From: Metabacillus idriensis
GTDB taxonomy: Bacteria > Bacillota > Bacilli > Bacillales > Bacillaceae
Direction of reading: 5' to 3'
Assembly (NCBI RefSeq): GCF_009674765.1
Contig: NZ_WKKF01000010.1
Location: 41,825 to 105,824, forward strand
Length of the DNA stretch: 64,000 bases
Part shown: positions 1-8,622 of the stretch, piece by piece
How positions within the stretch are numbered: the stretch's first letter is position 1
How the letters are laid out: each line of letters begins with the position of its first letter
The notes under the pieces: model-generated
The model's input: only the letters and a program-made list of their open reading frames with translations
What the model was told of the DNA's origin: nothing
The model's database searches: none
Translations under genes and position numbers: made by a program

Positions 1-534
1 ATTCCCCTTCAAATTTTATTTGTCCTGATGGAATCCAGAACAAAACTGCCCTTTTCGCCTTTCTGGGAAGCCTTACTAATGCTGATTATCTTGGAGATTA
101 TTAAAGAGGCAAGCTTAAGAATGCCGACAAAATCCAGTCAAACCCTTGGTGTAATTGGAGGTATAGTCATTGGTCAAGCTGCCGTAGAAGCAGGCTTTGC
201 CAGTAAAGTATTAATTGTCATGGTTGGAATATCTACGATTGCATCTTTTTTAATCCCAAATTATCTAATGACAAAAGCAAATTCCCTGATCCAATTTGGC
301 TTTCTGATTTTATCTTCTTTTTTTGGTATCTTTGGCATTGCGATTGGTTTGATCCTGCTTTTTGCTCACCTAAATGGACTAAATTCTTTAAAGGAACCCT
401 ATTTTTCACCTGTTGCCCCCTTCTATGGAAAGGATTGGAATGATCTATTCATACGAGGTCCGCTGACAAAAATGAAAGAGCGTCCTGAACATTTGCATCC
501 TGTTCAGAAATGGAGATACAGTCAAAGGAGATGA
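1..534 (+). CDS. Germinant receptor A subunit (GerA family), 3' part
   Basis: This is the C-terminal 177 residues of a GerA-type subunit of a spore inner-membrane germinant receptor. The frame is open from base 1, so the start lies upstream of the window. Visible are several hydrophobic membrane segments and the family's conserved run SSQTLGVIGGIVIGQAAVEA, then a polar cytoplasmic tail with the usual late ENRP/HLHP-like stretch (EHLHPVQKW). It is followed after 4 bases by the B subunit and then the C subunit, the classical gerA-gerB-gerC order. The germinant cannot be deduced from this part. Such operons are normally transcribed in the forespore by sigma-G; that promoter would lie outside the window. 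Confidence 0.93.
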   Translation: MPLQILFVLMESRTKLPFSPFWEALLMLIILEIIKEASLRMPTKSSQTLGVIGGIVIGQAAVEAGFASKVLIVMVGISTIASFLIPNYLMTKANSLIQFGFLILSSFFGIFGIAIGLILLFAHLNGLNSLKEPYFSPVAPFYGKDWNDLFIRGPLTKMKERPEHLHPVQKWRYSQRR

Positions 535-538
535 GATA

Positions 539-1660
539 ATGAAACCTATTTCTCTATATGATCGAACGTATGCCTTTAACGGTGTGTACATTATGCTTAT
601 GACAAATAGGCTTCAGATGCTCTATTTCTTTATTATCTTGCCAATGTACTTGATTCACCCCTATATGTTTTGGGGAATTATCGGGGTTGGCATTCTTTCA
701 CAGTTAAATTTGATTTTGTTGTCTAAATGGTTTCAATCTGAGTATTCTAAAAAAGGATATCAAGGATTTATCGAATTAATCGGCAAGCGCATGGTTCGAT
801 TTTTTTCTTTCCTAGGATTGTTTTTCATTCTTTTAAAATTAATAGTAATCGTGCTAGGTTACGCAGAGATTGTAGAACAGTTTATCTTCCCTTCCATGAA
901 CAGCAAGTGGCTGATCCTTTTGATTTTGCTCGTTTGCTTCTACGTTGCCTCGCAGGGAATGGAAAAAACCATTGGTTTTGCAGTGATTGCCTTTTTTTGT
1001 ACAGCTTGGCTCATTCTCTTATTTTATATTTTTTTCCTGCCTCCAAATGCTTCTGTTTACGACCTTTACCCTCTCATACCGTTTGATTGGCCGGACGGTT
1101 CATGGAAAAGTTTATTGTTGATTTGGTCATCTTTGTCAGGACCTGAATATTTAATCTGTTTAGCAACTTGGCTGAAGCCAAATCAGAACTTCCTTAAATA
1201 TCTCTCTTTTGCAAATGCCATGACGATTCTGGAATACTTGCTTATATTTATTGCTTCCTTACTGTTCTTCGGAGCAGATTATTTAAGATTCAGTAAATTT
1301 CCTATTGTTCATTTGGCACGATATCTTCAATTTCCTTTCATTGAGAGAATCGATATCATTTTAATTTCGGTCCTTTTATTCAACGCCATCTTTGCGGGAG
1401 CATTGTTTTTATTGTATTTTTATGGCGGCTTAAAAATTGCTGCTTCAAAATTGAATAAACAATCGAGCAAGGTCGGTTTTTACGCCTGTTTTATTATTAT
1501 ATTTATCTGTCTCTATCTTTCTGATGAATGGCTTAGTCAATTTGGAATGGAACAGAGCGTATTATTGAACATTCAAATTTGGTCAGGAGCTTTAACTTAT
1601 TTACTTGTTCCGTCTTTCTTATTTTCAGTCATGAAACGAAAAGGACGTGAAAAGACATGA
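539..1660 (+). CDS. Germinant receptor B subunit (GerB family, APC-type)
   Basis: A 373-residue integral membrane protein of the GerAB/ArcD/ProY family within the amino acid-polyamine-organocation fold, with about ten hydrophobic segments. In germinant receptors this subunit is the likely ligand-binding partner. The start is fixed by an AAAGGAGATGAG ribosome binding site that overlaps the end of the A subunit. The 3' end overlaps the C subunit by 4 bases (ATGA), implying translational coupling. Length and topology are normal for the family; nothing suggests decay. Confidence 0.93.
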   Translation: MKPISLYDRTYAFNGVYIMLMTNRLQMLYFFIILPMYLIHPYMFWGIIGVGILSQLNLILLSKWFQSEYSKKGYQGFIELIGKRMVRFFSFLGLFFILLKLIVIVLGYAEIVEQFIFPSMNSKWLILLILLVCFYVASQGMEKTIGFAVIAFFCTAWLILLFYIFFLPPNASVYDLYPLIPFDWPDGSWKSLLLIWSSLSGPEYLICLATWLKPNQNFLKYLSFANAMTILEYLLIFIASLLFFGADYLRFSKFPIVHLARYLQFPFIERIDIILISVLLFNAIFAGALFLLYFYGGLKIAASKLNKQSSKVGFYACFIIIFICLYLSDEWLSQFGMEQSVLLNIQIWSGALTYLLVPSFLFSVMKRKGREKT

Positions 1661-2751
1661 GTAAACTAAAAAAAAGGACTGTCAGCTTATCGCTTATCTT
1701 TATGATTCTATTAACCGGATGCAGTCCCTTTGTCGAGAACAATACGATCGAAGAGATAGCACCCGTAACTTTTTGGTCTGTCAGGTCTGGTGAAAATGAT
1801 CAAGTAATATTAAGCACATTAACCCCGCCCCTGCTCAAAGAAAAGAAACGGGTCATTACGATGCAGGTGGACCTTTTAAAACAGGGGAGCAAAAATTTTA
1901 ATTTGAATTATTACCGCGAAATAAAATCAGGACAAGTTCGAATGCTCATCATTTCTGAAGATTTCGCTAAAAAAGGTATTACCTTTTTAATTAATACTTT
2001 GCTTGCTGATCCTGATATTTCACAGCGCATCTATTTGGTAGTCGTAAATGGGAACTTTGATGAATATCTTCAAAATCAGCTGGAACAGGAAGAAAACATT
2101 GACTATTATCTCTACCGTATGCTAAAGCATTATGAGGAAAATGACCAAGGGGAAATCACAATTGCAAATTTGCATGAATATAAAAATAAATTATATACAT
2201 CTTACTCTGATCCTATTCTGCCTGTATTTAAAATTGAGGATGACGATTTTAAATACGATGGAACAGGTATTTTCAGAAATGACAAGCTTCTTTATACCCT
2301 CTCCTATTTAGAGGATCAAATCTATCAGATAATTGATAACAATTACTATTTAAAATTCCTTCCGCTGTCATCTTTCTCTGCTGTACTTGGGCAAGTCCGC
2401 TCAGATGTGAAGATCGATCTGAACTCCAGCAGTGATATCCTTTCATTAAATGTAAAATTACATGCAAGACTTGAGGAGTACAGAGGAGATAAAAACCTTT
2501 TCAATGAAAAAGAATTAACGACGCTTACTAATGAACTGGAAGCATATTTTGAAAAACAGACAAAAGAATTAATCAAAAAGCTGCAAGATTTAGAAGCAGA
2601 TCCTATTGAAATAGGAAAACGCATCAAGACACCTTTTACTAAGCCGCCTACTGAAAAAGAGTGGCTGCAAAAATGGGGAAAAATGAAAGTGGAAGTGAGC
2701 TATCAGCTTGATATCGAGCCTCTAACAAATATGAAAAATGAAAAAGAGTGA
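1657..2751 (+). CDS. Germinant receptor C subunit, lipoprotein (Ger(x)C family)
   Basis: A 364-residue lipoprotein that completes the receptor operon. The N-terminus is basic (MSKLKKR), then hydrophobic, then a lipobox LTGC with the acylated cysteine at residue 22. The rest is the N-terminal and C-terminal GerC domains, including the C-terminal helical part of the type EKQTKELIKKLQ. It overlaps the B gene by 4 bases and is followed by a strong terminator hairpin. The protein should be anchored on the outer face of the inner spore membrane and be required for receptor function. The closest paralogue cannot be assigned by eye. Confidence 0.93.
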   Translation: MSKLKKRTVSLSLIFMILLTGCSPFVENNTIEEIAPVTFWSVRSGENDQVILSTLTPPLLKEKKRVITMQVDLLKQGSKNFNLNYYREIKSGQVRMLIISEDFAKKGITFLINTLLADPDISQRIYLVVVNGNFDEYLQNQLEQEENIDYYLYRMLKHYEENDQGEITIANLHEYKNKLYTSYSDPILPVFKIEDDDFKYDGTGIFRNDKLLYTLSYLEDQIYQIIDNNYYLKFLPLSSFSAVLGQVRSDVKIDLNSSSDILSLNVKLHARLEEYRGDKNLFNEKELTTLTNELEAYFEKQTKELIKKLQDLEADPIEIGKRIKTPFTKPPTEKEWLQKWGKMKVEVSYQLDIEPLTNMKNEKE

Positions 2752-2775
2752 AACCTTTTACGGTTTCACTCTTTT
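2742..2775. terminator. Bidirectional terminator between gerC and the IscA-like gene
   Basis: Perfect 14-bp arms (AAAAGAGTGAAACC and its complement) around a 6-base loop, with A and T runs at either end, between two convergent genes. Confidence 0.85.
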
Positions 2776-2781
2776 CATCAT

Positions 2782-3081
2782 TTAATGTCTATGAGTGCCT
2801 TTTTGTGAGTTTGTGATGACAAATCCTGGATCGGGCACATAAAAATACTGAATCCATACGCCGTCTAAAAAGTCTTCGCGCTGATCAAGCAGCACATCAA
2901 TCTCTTTATCTGTTTTTACAATTTCATCATGCTCAGTCGGTGTATCAAGCGCTATGTCATAATGAGCGTGATCGCCGTGCATTTCAGTCACAACGACACG
3001 TATCATTTTACCATCAGCTTCTTCCGTACTCAGCAGCTTTTTTAATTCTTTTGCAGCATTACGATTTATTTTGCAGTTCAT
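2782..3081 (-). CDS. IscA/HesB-like protein
   Basis: A 99-residue protein resembling the HesB/IscA (Fe-S biosynthesis) fold as found in small Bacillus proteins: it starts MNCKINRNAAKELKKLL and has the core beta strands ending in GVWIQYFYVPDPGFVI. The CxC C-terminal cluster-binding motif of true IscA is absent, so it may not bind a cluster; only one cysteine (Cys3) is visible. It lies 18 bases downstream of an LLM monooxygenase on the same strand and could be co-transcribed. A role in iron-sulfur metabolism is a family-level guess. Confidence 0.6.
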   Translation of the reverse strand: MNCKINRNAAKELKKLLSTEEADGKMIRVVVTEMHGDHAHYDIALDTPTEHDEIVKTDKEIDVLLDQREDFLDGVWIQYFYVPDPGFVITNSQKGTHRH

Positions 3082-3099
3082 GATATCTTCCTCCGATGT

Positions 3100-4110
3100 T
3101 TACTTGAAAAGCTGTGAAACAATTTCAAATGAGCGCAAGCGTTCCTGATGATCATAGATTGAAGCATTGACCATAATTTCATCTGCACCTGTCTCATCTA
3201 AGAACTTCTCTAATTTGCCTTTAACAGTGCTTGCACTTCCGACAATTGATGAACCGAGCTGCTGATGAATGGCTGCTTTTTCATATGCTGTCCAAAGCTC
3301 TTCCATATTTTCAACAGGAGGCTGCATTTTGCCTGGACGATTGCGGACAAGGTTTAAAAATTGCTGCTGCATTGTCGTTGCCAGATAAGCTGCTCTCTCA
3401 TCGCTGTCTGCAGCTACCACATTCGCACCTACCATAGCATAGGGTTCTTGAAGCACTTCAGATGGTTTAAAGCTGCTTCGGTAAAGACGCATCGCTGGAA
3501 TGGTATGCTCCGGTGAAAAATGGCTTGCAAATGCAAATGGCAATCCTAATCTACCTGCAAGCTGAGCACTGTATCCGCTTGATCCAAGCAGCCAGATCGG
3601 CACGTTAAGGCCTTTACCAGGAACAGCACTAACATGTGATGCTTCTGTTGGCTGAAAATACTCCATTAGCTCATCAAGCTGTTCTGGAAAATCTTCTCCA
3701 TTGCTCATGTTTTCTCTGCGAAGAGCACGGGCTGTCAGCTGATCCGTACCAGGAGCTCGTCCCAGTCCAAGGTCAATCCTGCCCGGATAAATAGATTCAA
3801 GTGTTCCAAACTGTTCTGCAATTACTAAGGGAGCATGGTTTGGAAGCATGATTCCGCCTGAGCCAACGCGGATCTTCGACGTTCCTCCGGCAACATGTCC
3901 AATTAACACAGCTGTAGCCGAACTTGCGATGCCCTCCATGTTATGATGTTCTGCAAGCCAGAAACGATTATATCCCCATTTTTCCGTATGCTGAGCAAGG
4001 TCTAGTGTGTTTTTAAAAGCTTCACTTGGGGTACTGCCTTCAACAACTGGAGCAAGATCCAGAACAGACAATTTTACATCTTTTTTTAAATTTATCCTTT
4101 CATTGGACAT
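3100..4110 (-). CDS. LLM-class flavin-dependent oxidoreductase (1)
   Basis: A 336-residue luciferase-like monooxygenase: TIM barrel, [12 protein letters not shown] start, RFWLAEHHN and the [20 protein letters not shown] segment typical of the YddN/YvbT-like subgroup, and [10 protein letters not shown]. These enzymes use reduced flavin and oxygen on small organic substrates; the substrate is unknown. The start is placed at MSNERI because AAGGAGG lies 8 bases before that ATG; a longer frame to 4128 would put the binding site inside the gene. A close paralogue lies directly upstream (4210-5214), so the pair probably arose by tandem duplication. Confidence 0.85.
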   Translation of the reverse strand: MSNERINLKKDVKLSVLDLAPVVEGSTPSEAFKNTLDLAQHTEKWGYNRFWLAEHHNMEGIASSATAVLIGHVAGGTSKIRVGSGGIMLPNHAPLVIAEQFGTLESIYPGRIDLGLGRAPGTDQLTARALRRENMSNGEDFPEQLDELMEYFQPTEASHVSAVPGKGLNVPIWLLGSSGYSAQLAGRLGLPFAFASHFSPEHTIPAMRLYRSSFKPSEVLQEPYAMVGANVVAADSDERAAYLATTMQQQFLNLVRNRPGKMQPPVENMEELWTAYEKAAIHQQLGSSIVGSASTVKGKLEKFLDETGADEIMVNASIYDHQERLRSFEIVSQLFK

Positions 4111-4209
4111 CTCTTTGTCCTCCTTCAATAATTACCTTATCTATAAACAACGACATTGTATCAAGTATTATTGATGAATGAAAACAAAACGACTTGAATG
4201 AAAAATGGA

Positions 4210-5214
4210 TTATCTTTGCTTAAGCTCAAAGGCTTCAGCAAGAAGCTCATAAGATTTAAGTTTGTCTTCAAATCTGAATAGATTGGAGATCACCATGCAT
4301 TCATCTGTTTTATAATCTGCTCCGATACGAAGCAATTCATCTTTTACTTTTTGAGGTGTGCCAATAATCATGCGATCTCGGTTTCTGTTTATTTTCTCTT
4401 GTTCATCAGGAGAAAAATCAATTTTTTTCACTTCTTCAGGTGAGGGGATTTTTGTATTTCCTCCCTTTTCCACATTTAAAAGCCATGCATCCTGGCTTAA
4501 TGCCAGATATTCAGCCTTTTCTTCTGTTTCTGCACATACAACAAAAATACAAAAATTGGATTTAGGAGATGTTAATTGTTGTGTGGGCTGAAATTGTTCC
4601 AAGTAATCTTCCATAGCTTTTCTCCCGCTTGCAGGATTGATAAAATGTCCATAAGTAAATGCCAAACCATGTTCCGCTGCAGTCCTTGCTCCCCGATGTG
4701 AAACACCTAACAGCCACATTTCTGGAGATGTTTCCGAATCAGGCATTGCTAGTACTTTTGAATATGCATGATCCACTGGCAGCGACTGGCTTAAAAACCC
4801 TTGCAGATCCTGGAGCTGCCTTGGAAATTCATTTAAGCTCTTTCGTATTCCATCAGTCAGTGCAAGACGGGTTTCAGCACCACCACCGGGTGAACGTCCA
4901 ATGCCTAAGTCAATTCGGTTTGGAAATAGAACTTCGAGCGTATTGAACGTTTCAGCAACTTTAAAAGGACTGTATTGCGGTAGCAGCACGCCGCCAGATC
5001 CGACTTTGATCCGGCTTGTATTTGAGGCAATGTGAGATATTAATATTTCTGGAGCCGTACTTGCTAATCCATTTGTGTTATGGTGCTCTGCAACCCAAAA
5101 ACGAGTGTAGCCCAGCTCCTCGGCTGATTTTGCTAATTGCAGAGTCTGCTTCAGGGCATTTCTTGCACTGGAACCTTCTGAAATAGGTGACTGATCTAGA
5201 ATACTTAGCTTCAT
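4210..5214 (-). CDS. LLM-class flavin-dependent oxidoreductase (2)
   Basis: A 334-residue luciferase-like monooxygenase, paralogous to its downstream neighbour: MKLSILDQSPISEGSS, RFWVAEHHNTNG, KVGSGGVLLPQYSPFKVAE and LGIGRSPGG occupy the same positions. An AGAGGAG site precedes the ATG. It sits just downstream of the MocR-type regulator on the same strand with a 27-base gap, so regulator and enzyme may be co-transcribed. Nothing in the sequence tells the substrate. Confidence 0.87.
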   Translation of the reverse strand: MKLSILDQSPISEGSSARNALKQTLQLAKSAEELGYTRFWVAEHHNTNGLASTAPEILISHIASNTSRIKVGSGGVLLPQYSPFKVAETFNTLEVLFPNRIDLGIGRSPGGGAETRLALTDGIRKSLNEFPRQLQDLQGFLSQSLPVDHAYSKVLAMPDSETSPEMWLLGVSHRGARTAAEHGLAFTYGHFINPASGRKAMEDYLEQFQPTQQLTSPKSNFCIFVVCAETEEKAEYLALSQDAWLLNVEKGGNTKIPSPEEVKKIDFSPDEQEKINRNRDRMIIGTPQKVKDELLRIGADYKTDECMVISNLFRFEDKLKSYELLAEAFELKQR

Positions 5215-5241
5215 TGCTTTTTCTCCTCTTAAGCTGAATTC

Positions 5242-6681
5242 TTATTTTTGATGAAACAGAGCCTCTGAAAATGCAGCAATGGCTGTGTCAATTGATTGTT
5301 TGGCCGCTCGTCCAAATGTGAATCTGACAAAGCCCTTATTCGAACCAAGAGCACTTCCCGGGGTATATATCATCCCTTTATCTACTGATTGATTAAATAG
5401 TTTTTCATCATGATGTGCAGGTTTAATTCGGCACCATAAGTGAATACCGCCTTTTGGCACTGTATAATCCACCAGTCCGGGGAGATGCTTTTCAATAGCT
5501 GAAACCAGTATATCTCTCCTTTCTTTTAATTCAATTTTCAACTGATGAAGATGCGGATCAAAAAAATCCGATTTTAAAAACTCTCTTGCCAGCCAATCCG
5601 AAAAAATGCTTGATCCAAAATCGATTTGCTGTCTGGCATCTGCTAATCGTTCAATAATTTGTTTTGGAGCTAAAATCCAGCCGATTCTCATGCCTGAGGA
5701 TACCATTTTTGACAGTGAGCTGATATAGATCACAATGCCATGTGAATCTTCCGATTTTAAGGTTGCTGCGCTTTCATTCTCAAAAGACAATAAGGAGTAA
5801 GGATCATCTTCAACGATTGGAATTCCAAACTCATATGCAGTACTGAGGATTTTTTTTCTTCGTTCAGAATGAAGAACGGCACCAGTTGGATTTTGATATG
5901 CGGAACCTAGAAAAATCATCCGAATCCGGTGCTTCATATAGGCATCATGAATAGCTTGAGGATTGACGCCATTTTCATCCGCATCAAGCAATATTGTCTT
6001 AATGCCAAGAGATTTGAAAATAGGCAAAGAATATGTATATGAAGGATTTTCTATTGCAATTGCATCGCCAGGTTTCAATAAACATTGGATTATAAGGTGC
6101 AGAGCCTGCTGAGCTCCTGAAGTAATAAGGATGGATGATGGCGTGCAATCTATTTTTTTATAGGTTTTCAGATGACCGGCTATTGTTTCCCGCAATTTCA
6201 TATTCCCATGCGGATGATCATAGCTTAAGGGATTATCGAAATGCTGATTCTTTAATAAGTGCTGAAATTGTTCGTTTGGGAACAATTCCGGTGATAACTG
6301 CCCGGTAGCCAAATCAATCAGATTTTTATGATGGGTTTCTTCAGCGATCCGCTGAATGATCGGCACATTTGGCAAAAGTGTACCGGCTATGAGCATGCGG
6401 TTCCAGTTCGGCAAACGTCCGCTAGAATAGTCTTGATTTACCTCACCGACCAATGTACCGCTTCCCCTTTTGCTGATAATTAAACCTGATGCACTGAGTT
6501 CAGCATAGGCAGTTGCAACTGTGCTTCGGTTTACCCCTAAGTCCTCTGCTAACATTCGTTCAGAAGGCAGTTTGCTTAATGGAGGCAGTTCCCCGTTGCG
6601 AATCTGCTCTTCAAAATACTGAACGATCTGTTTATAAATTGGCTGCTCACTTAAACGGTCGGGCTTCCATTCTTTCGTCAT
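5242..6681 (-). CDS. MocR-family transcriptional regulator (GntR HTH + aminotransferase-like domain)
   Basis: A 479-residue PLP-dependent regulator. Residues 1-75 form a GntR winged helix (SEQPIYKQIVQYFEEQIRNG, PSERMLAEDLGVNRSTVATAY). The remainder is a fold-type I aminotransferase-like domain with ITSGAQQALHLI, ENPSYTYSLPIF, PIVEDDPYS and the PLP-lysine region SSLSKMVSSGMRIGWI. The start at 6681 follows AAGGAGCTGATTATT. A pair of direct repeats at 6719-6755, just upstream, is a candidate operator; MocR proteins such as GabR and PdxR bind direct repeats. Targets may include this operon and the divergent small membrane gene. The effector is not deducible. Confidence 0.9.
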   Translation of the reverse strand: MTKEWKPDRLSEQPIYKQIVQYFEEQIRNGELPPLSKLPSERMLAEDLGVNRSTVATAYAELSASGLIISKRGSGTLVGEVNQDYSSGRLPNWNRMLIAGTLLPNVPIIQRIAEETHHKNLIDLATGQLSPELFPNEQFQHLLKNQHFDNPLSYDHPHGNMKLRETIAGHLKTYKKIDCTPSSILITSGAQQALHLIIQCLLKPGDAIAIENPSYTYSLPIFKSLGIKTILLDADENGVNPQAIHDAYMKHRIRMIFLGSAYQNPTGAVLHSERRKKILSTAYEFGIPIVEDDPYSLLSFENESAATLKSEDSHGIVIYISSLSKMVSSGMRIGWILAPKQIIERLADARQQIDFGSSIFSDWLAREFLKSDFFDPHLHQLKIELKERRDILVSAIEKHLPGLVDYTVPKGGIHLWCRIKPAHHDEKLFNQSVDKGMIYTPGSALGSNKGFVRFTFGRAAKQSIDTAIAAFSEALFHQK

Positions 6682-6718
6682 AATAATCAGCTCCTTACAT
6701 ACATAATGGTGCAATTAT

Positions 6719-6755
6719 AAAAGTGGATGGCATTAAAATATGAAAATTGGACGGC
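6719..6755. promoter_or_regulatory. Direct repeats, candidate MocR operator
   Basis: AAAAGTGGATGGC (6719-6731) and AAAATTGGACGGC (6743-6755) are direct repeats with a 24-base period, 11 of 13 bases identical, in the 142-base space between the MocR gene and the divergent small ORF. Direct repeats are the known binding mode of MocR regulators; the assignment to this protein is inferred from position. Confidence 0.5.
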
Positions 6756-6823
6756 CCCATCTCCTGGAACACATGTAAAATGATTGTTAAGAGCGGGGAT
6801 TTTATACAAAAGGAGTCAATAAA

Positions 6824-7024
6824 TTGTCTATTTGGATCAGTGTCATTATTATCTCTATTATTAGCTTAGTCGGGTTAATAGTAACCATATTAATCGGACA
6901 GAATCAAGCAGTTGAGACTTACCGTGAATCAACGAAGGCCAGAATGAAGAATTTATCTGCTATTTATATTGTCAGCATTGCTCTCGCTTTGATTTTACTC
7001 GTTGTATTTTTCGTGAATATATAA
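6824..7024 (+). CDS. Small two-helix membrane protein
   Basis: A 66-residue protein with two hydrophobic helices (residues 4-25 and 46-65) joined by a polar loop QNQAVETYRESTKARMKN. The start codon is TTG, 8 bases after AAAGGAG. It is transcribed divergently from the MocR-type regulator and may be one of its targets. I do not recognise the family; the topology alone supports a membrane role. Confidence 0.65.
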   Translation: MSIWISVIIISIISLVGLIVTILIGQNQAVETYRESTKARMKNLSAIYIVSIALALILLVVFFVNI

Positions 7025-7038
7025 TATAGGGAGAAGTA

Positions 7039-7113
7039 ATGAATCCTGATATTATTTCAAAATGGCTAAACCTCTTAAAACATCATCATAAAGACCGTTC
7101 CATCATTCATTAA
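7039..7113 (+). CDS. Possible 24-residue peptide
   Basis: A short reading frame starting MNPDIISKWLNLLKHHH, 15 bases after the preceding small membrane gene, with GGGAG 5 bases before its ATG and a terminator directly behind it. The ribosome site and position are the only support; it could be chance. Confidence 0.3.
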   Translation: MNPDIISKWLNLLKHHHKDRSIIH

Positions 7114-7136
7114 CTTCTATCTTTCCGCCGTAAAAA

Positions 7137-7174
7137 AAAGAGCAAGATCTCCGGCATTCGGAATCTTGCTCTTT
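7137..7174. terminator. Intrinsic terminator
   Basis: AAAGAGCAAGAT and its complement flank a 14-base loop. The 3' foot overlaps the 8-base target duplication of the MITE inserted at 7181. Confidence 0.75.
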
Positions 7175-7180
7175 CATATA

Positions 7181-7376
7181 GGCTGTGTTCGCATTGCTTG
7201 TTGTTATTTGTTATCAATGTTACCGTTCCTTTCCGCGGGGAGGACGGGAGCCTCTTCGGCCAAGCCTGCAGAGTCTCTCATTACCCTCCTATTTCCCGCA
7301 GCAGTCAAGTTCCTTCCGCTGCAATCCACTAGGGTTTACAACATTTTTTTCTAAAAGCAACTTTACAAAATGAGCC
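7181..7376 (+). mobile_element. MITE copy 1 (196 bp) with 8-bp target duplication
   Basis: Begins GGCTGTGTTCGCAT and ends TTTACAAAATGAGCC, which reads GGCTCATTTTGTAAA on the other strand, giving imperfect terminal inverted repeats. The flanks are identical 8-mers TTCATATA at 7173-7180 and 7377-7384. The interior carries the family core CCGCGGGGAG...CCCGCAG...GTCAAGT. No open reading frame of note. The GG ends and 8-bp duplication are as in ISL3-family insertion sequences. Confidence 0.88.
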
Positions 7377-7405
7377 TTCATATATAAATGTTCAATTACC
7401 TTCAA

Positions 7406-7771
7406 TTACTTAATCGACTCACTTATCTCCGGTTTTTCTTCAGCAACATTCTCCATATAATTCTTTCCCCATTCGTACATGGCGTCAAGAATCGGCATCA
7501 GAGTTCTGCCCTGGTCAGTTAAAGAGTATTCCACTTTGGGAGGAACGACAGGATATACTTTGCGTTCAACGATTAAGTCTTCTTCAAGCTCGCGCAGCTG
7601 ATTAACAAGCATACGCTGGGTAATTCCAGGCATAAGAGACTTTAATTCGCCAAAACGCTTTGTTCCTTCTTTACCCAGGTGCCATAAAATCAGCATTTTC
7701 CATTTACCGCCAATGACAGAAAGAGTCAATTCTTTTTCGCAATTAAATAGTTTTCCATCCATCCGAGACAT
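7406..7771 (-). CDS. hxlR: HxlR transcriptional regulator
   Basis: A 121-residue DUF24/HxlR-type winged-helix regulator: [35 protein letters not shown] and [19 protein letters not shown]. The start at 7771 follows GGAGGTGATCGAT. Placed head to head with hxlAB, exactly as in B. subtilis, where HxlR is the formaldehyde-responsive activator of hxlAB. Cys in LFNCEKE near the N-terminus corresponds to the conserved cysteine of thiol-sensing members of the family. A perfect palindrome in the shared promoter region (7824-7851) is the likely binding site. Confidence 0.9.
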   Translation of the reverse strand: MSRMDGKLFNCEKELTLSVIGGKWKMLILWHLGKEGTKRFGELKSLMPGITQRMLVNQLRELEEDLIVERKVYPVVPPKVEYSLTDQGRTLMPILDAMYEWGKNYMENVAEEKPEISESIK

Positions 7772-7823
7772 ATCGATCACCTCCGCCCTTAGTATAACCC
7801 ATAGTATACTTTTTATCACTATG

Positions 7824-7851
7824 TAAAATAAAAGTGCGTACTTTTATTTTA
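7824..7851. promoter_or_regulatory. Palindrome in hxlR-hxlA intergenic region, likely HxlR operator
   Basis: TAAAATAAAAGT (7824-7835) and its exact complement (7840-7851) around a 4-base spacer. Nearby AGTATA repeats (7791-7808) may form part of the hxlR promoter region. HxlR of B. subtilis binds sites upstream of hxlA; the identity of this site is inferred. Confidence 0.6.
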
Positions 7852-7985
7852 ATGATATATGTATTACACTAGCAATTGTGCTGGTGAGCAACAGCAATAA
7901 ATAATTTACCGAACAACTTTCCATGCTGCAGGAAGATCGTTTTAGAGTGCAGCAAAAACTAGATTTTTATAGGAGGAACTTATTC

Positions 7986-8618
7986 ATGGAATTACAATTA
8001 GCTTTAGATTTAGTCGATATACCAGAAGGAATTAAACTGGTTAAAGAAGTTGAATCATTTATAGATGTCGTTGAGATCGGAACACCTGTCGTTATTAACG
8101 AAGGCCTTCGCGCTGTAAAGGAAATGAAAGAAGCATTTCCTGACTTAAAGGTGTTAGCTGATCTTAAAATCATGGATGCAGCAGGCTATGAAGTCATGAA
8201 AGCTTCTGAAGCTGGTGCTGATATCGTGACAATCCTTGGAGCAGCAGAAGATATGTCCATTAAAGGGGCTGTTGAAGAGGCTAAAAAACAAGGCAAGAAA
8301 ATTCTTGTTGATATGATCGCTGTAAAAGACATCGCTGCCCGTGCGAAAGAGCTTGATGAGTTTGGCGTTGATTATATCTGTGTTCACACAGGCTACGACC
8401 TTCAGGCAGTAGGACAAAACTCTTTTGAAGATCTAAAAGCAATTAAAAGCGTTGTTAAAAATGCAAAAACAGCTGTAGCAGGCGGCATCAAATTAGAAAC
8501 ATTGCCTGAAGTGATTAAAGCACAGCCTGACCTGGTAATCGTCGGCGGCGGCATTACTGGCCAAGCTGATATCAAAGCGGCTGCATCCCAAATGCAAAAA
8601 TTAATCAAACAAGGATAA
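7986..8618 (+). CDS. hxlA: 3-hexulose-6-phosphate synthase
   Basis: A 210-residue orotidine-phosphate-decarboxylase-fold enzyme that condenses formaldehyde with ribulose 5-phosphate to give hexulose 6-phosphate, the first step of the ribulose monophosphate pathway. MELQLALDLVDIPEG, VVEIGTPVVINEG, the metal-binding DLKIMD (about residue 60) and the phosphate-binding VAGGIK and IVGGGITG segments are all present, and the length equals that of B. subtilis HxlA. The start is fixed by AGGAGG 9 bases before the ATG; the frame extends upstream to 7923 but without a ribosome site. hxlB follows after 4 bases. Confidence 0.96.
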   Translation: MELQLALDLVDIPEGIKLVKEVESFIDVVEIGTPVVINEGLRAVKEMKEAFPDLKVLADLKIMDAAGYEVMKASEAGADIVTILGAAEDMSIKGAVEEAKKQGKKILVDMIAVKDIAARAKELDEFGVDYICVHTGYDLQAVGQNSFEDLKAIKSVVKNAKTAVAGGIKLETLPEVIKAQPDLVIVGGGITGQADIKAAASQMQKLIKQG

Positions 8619-8622
8619 ATCC

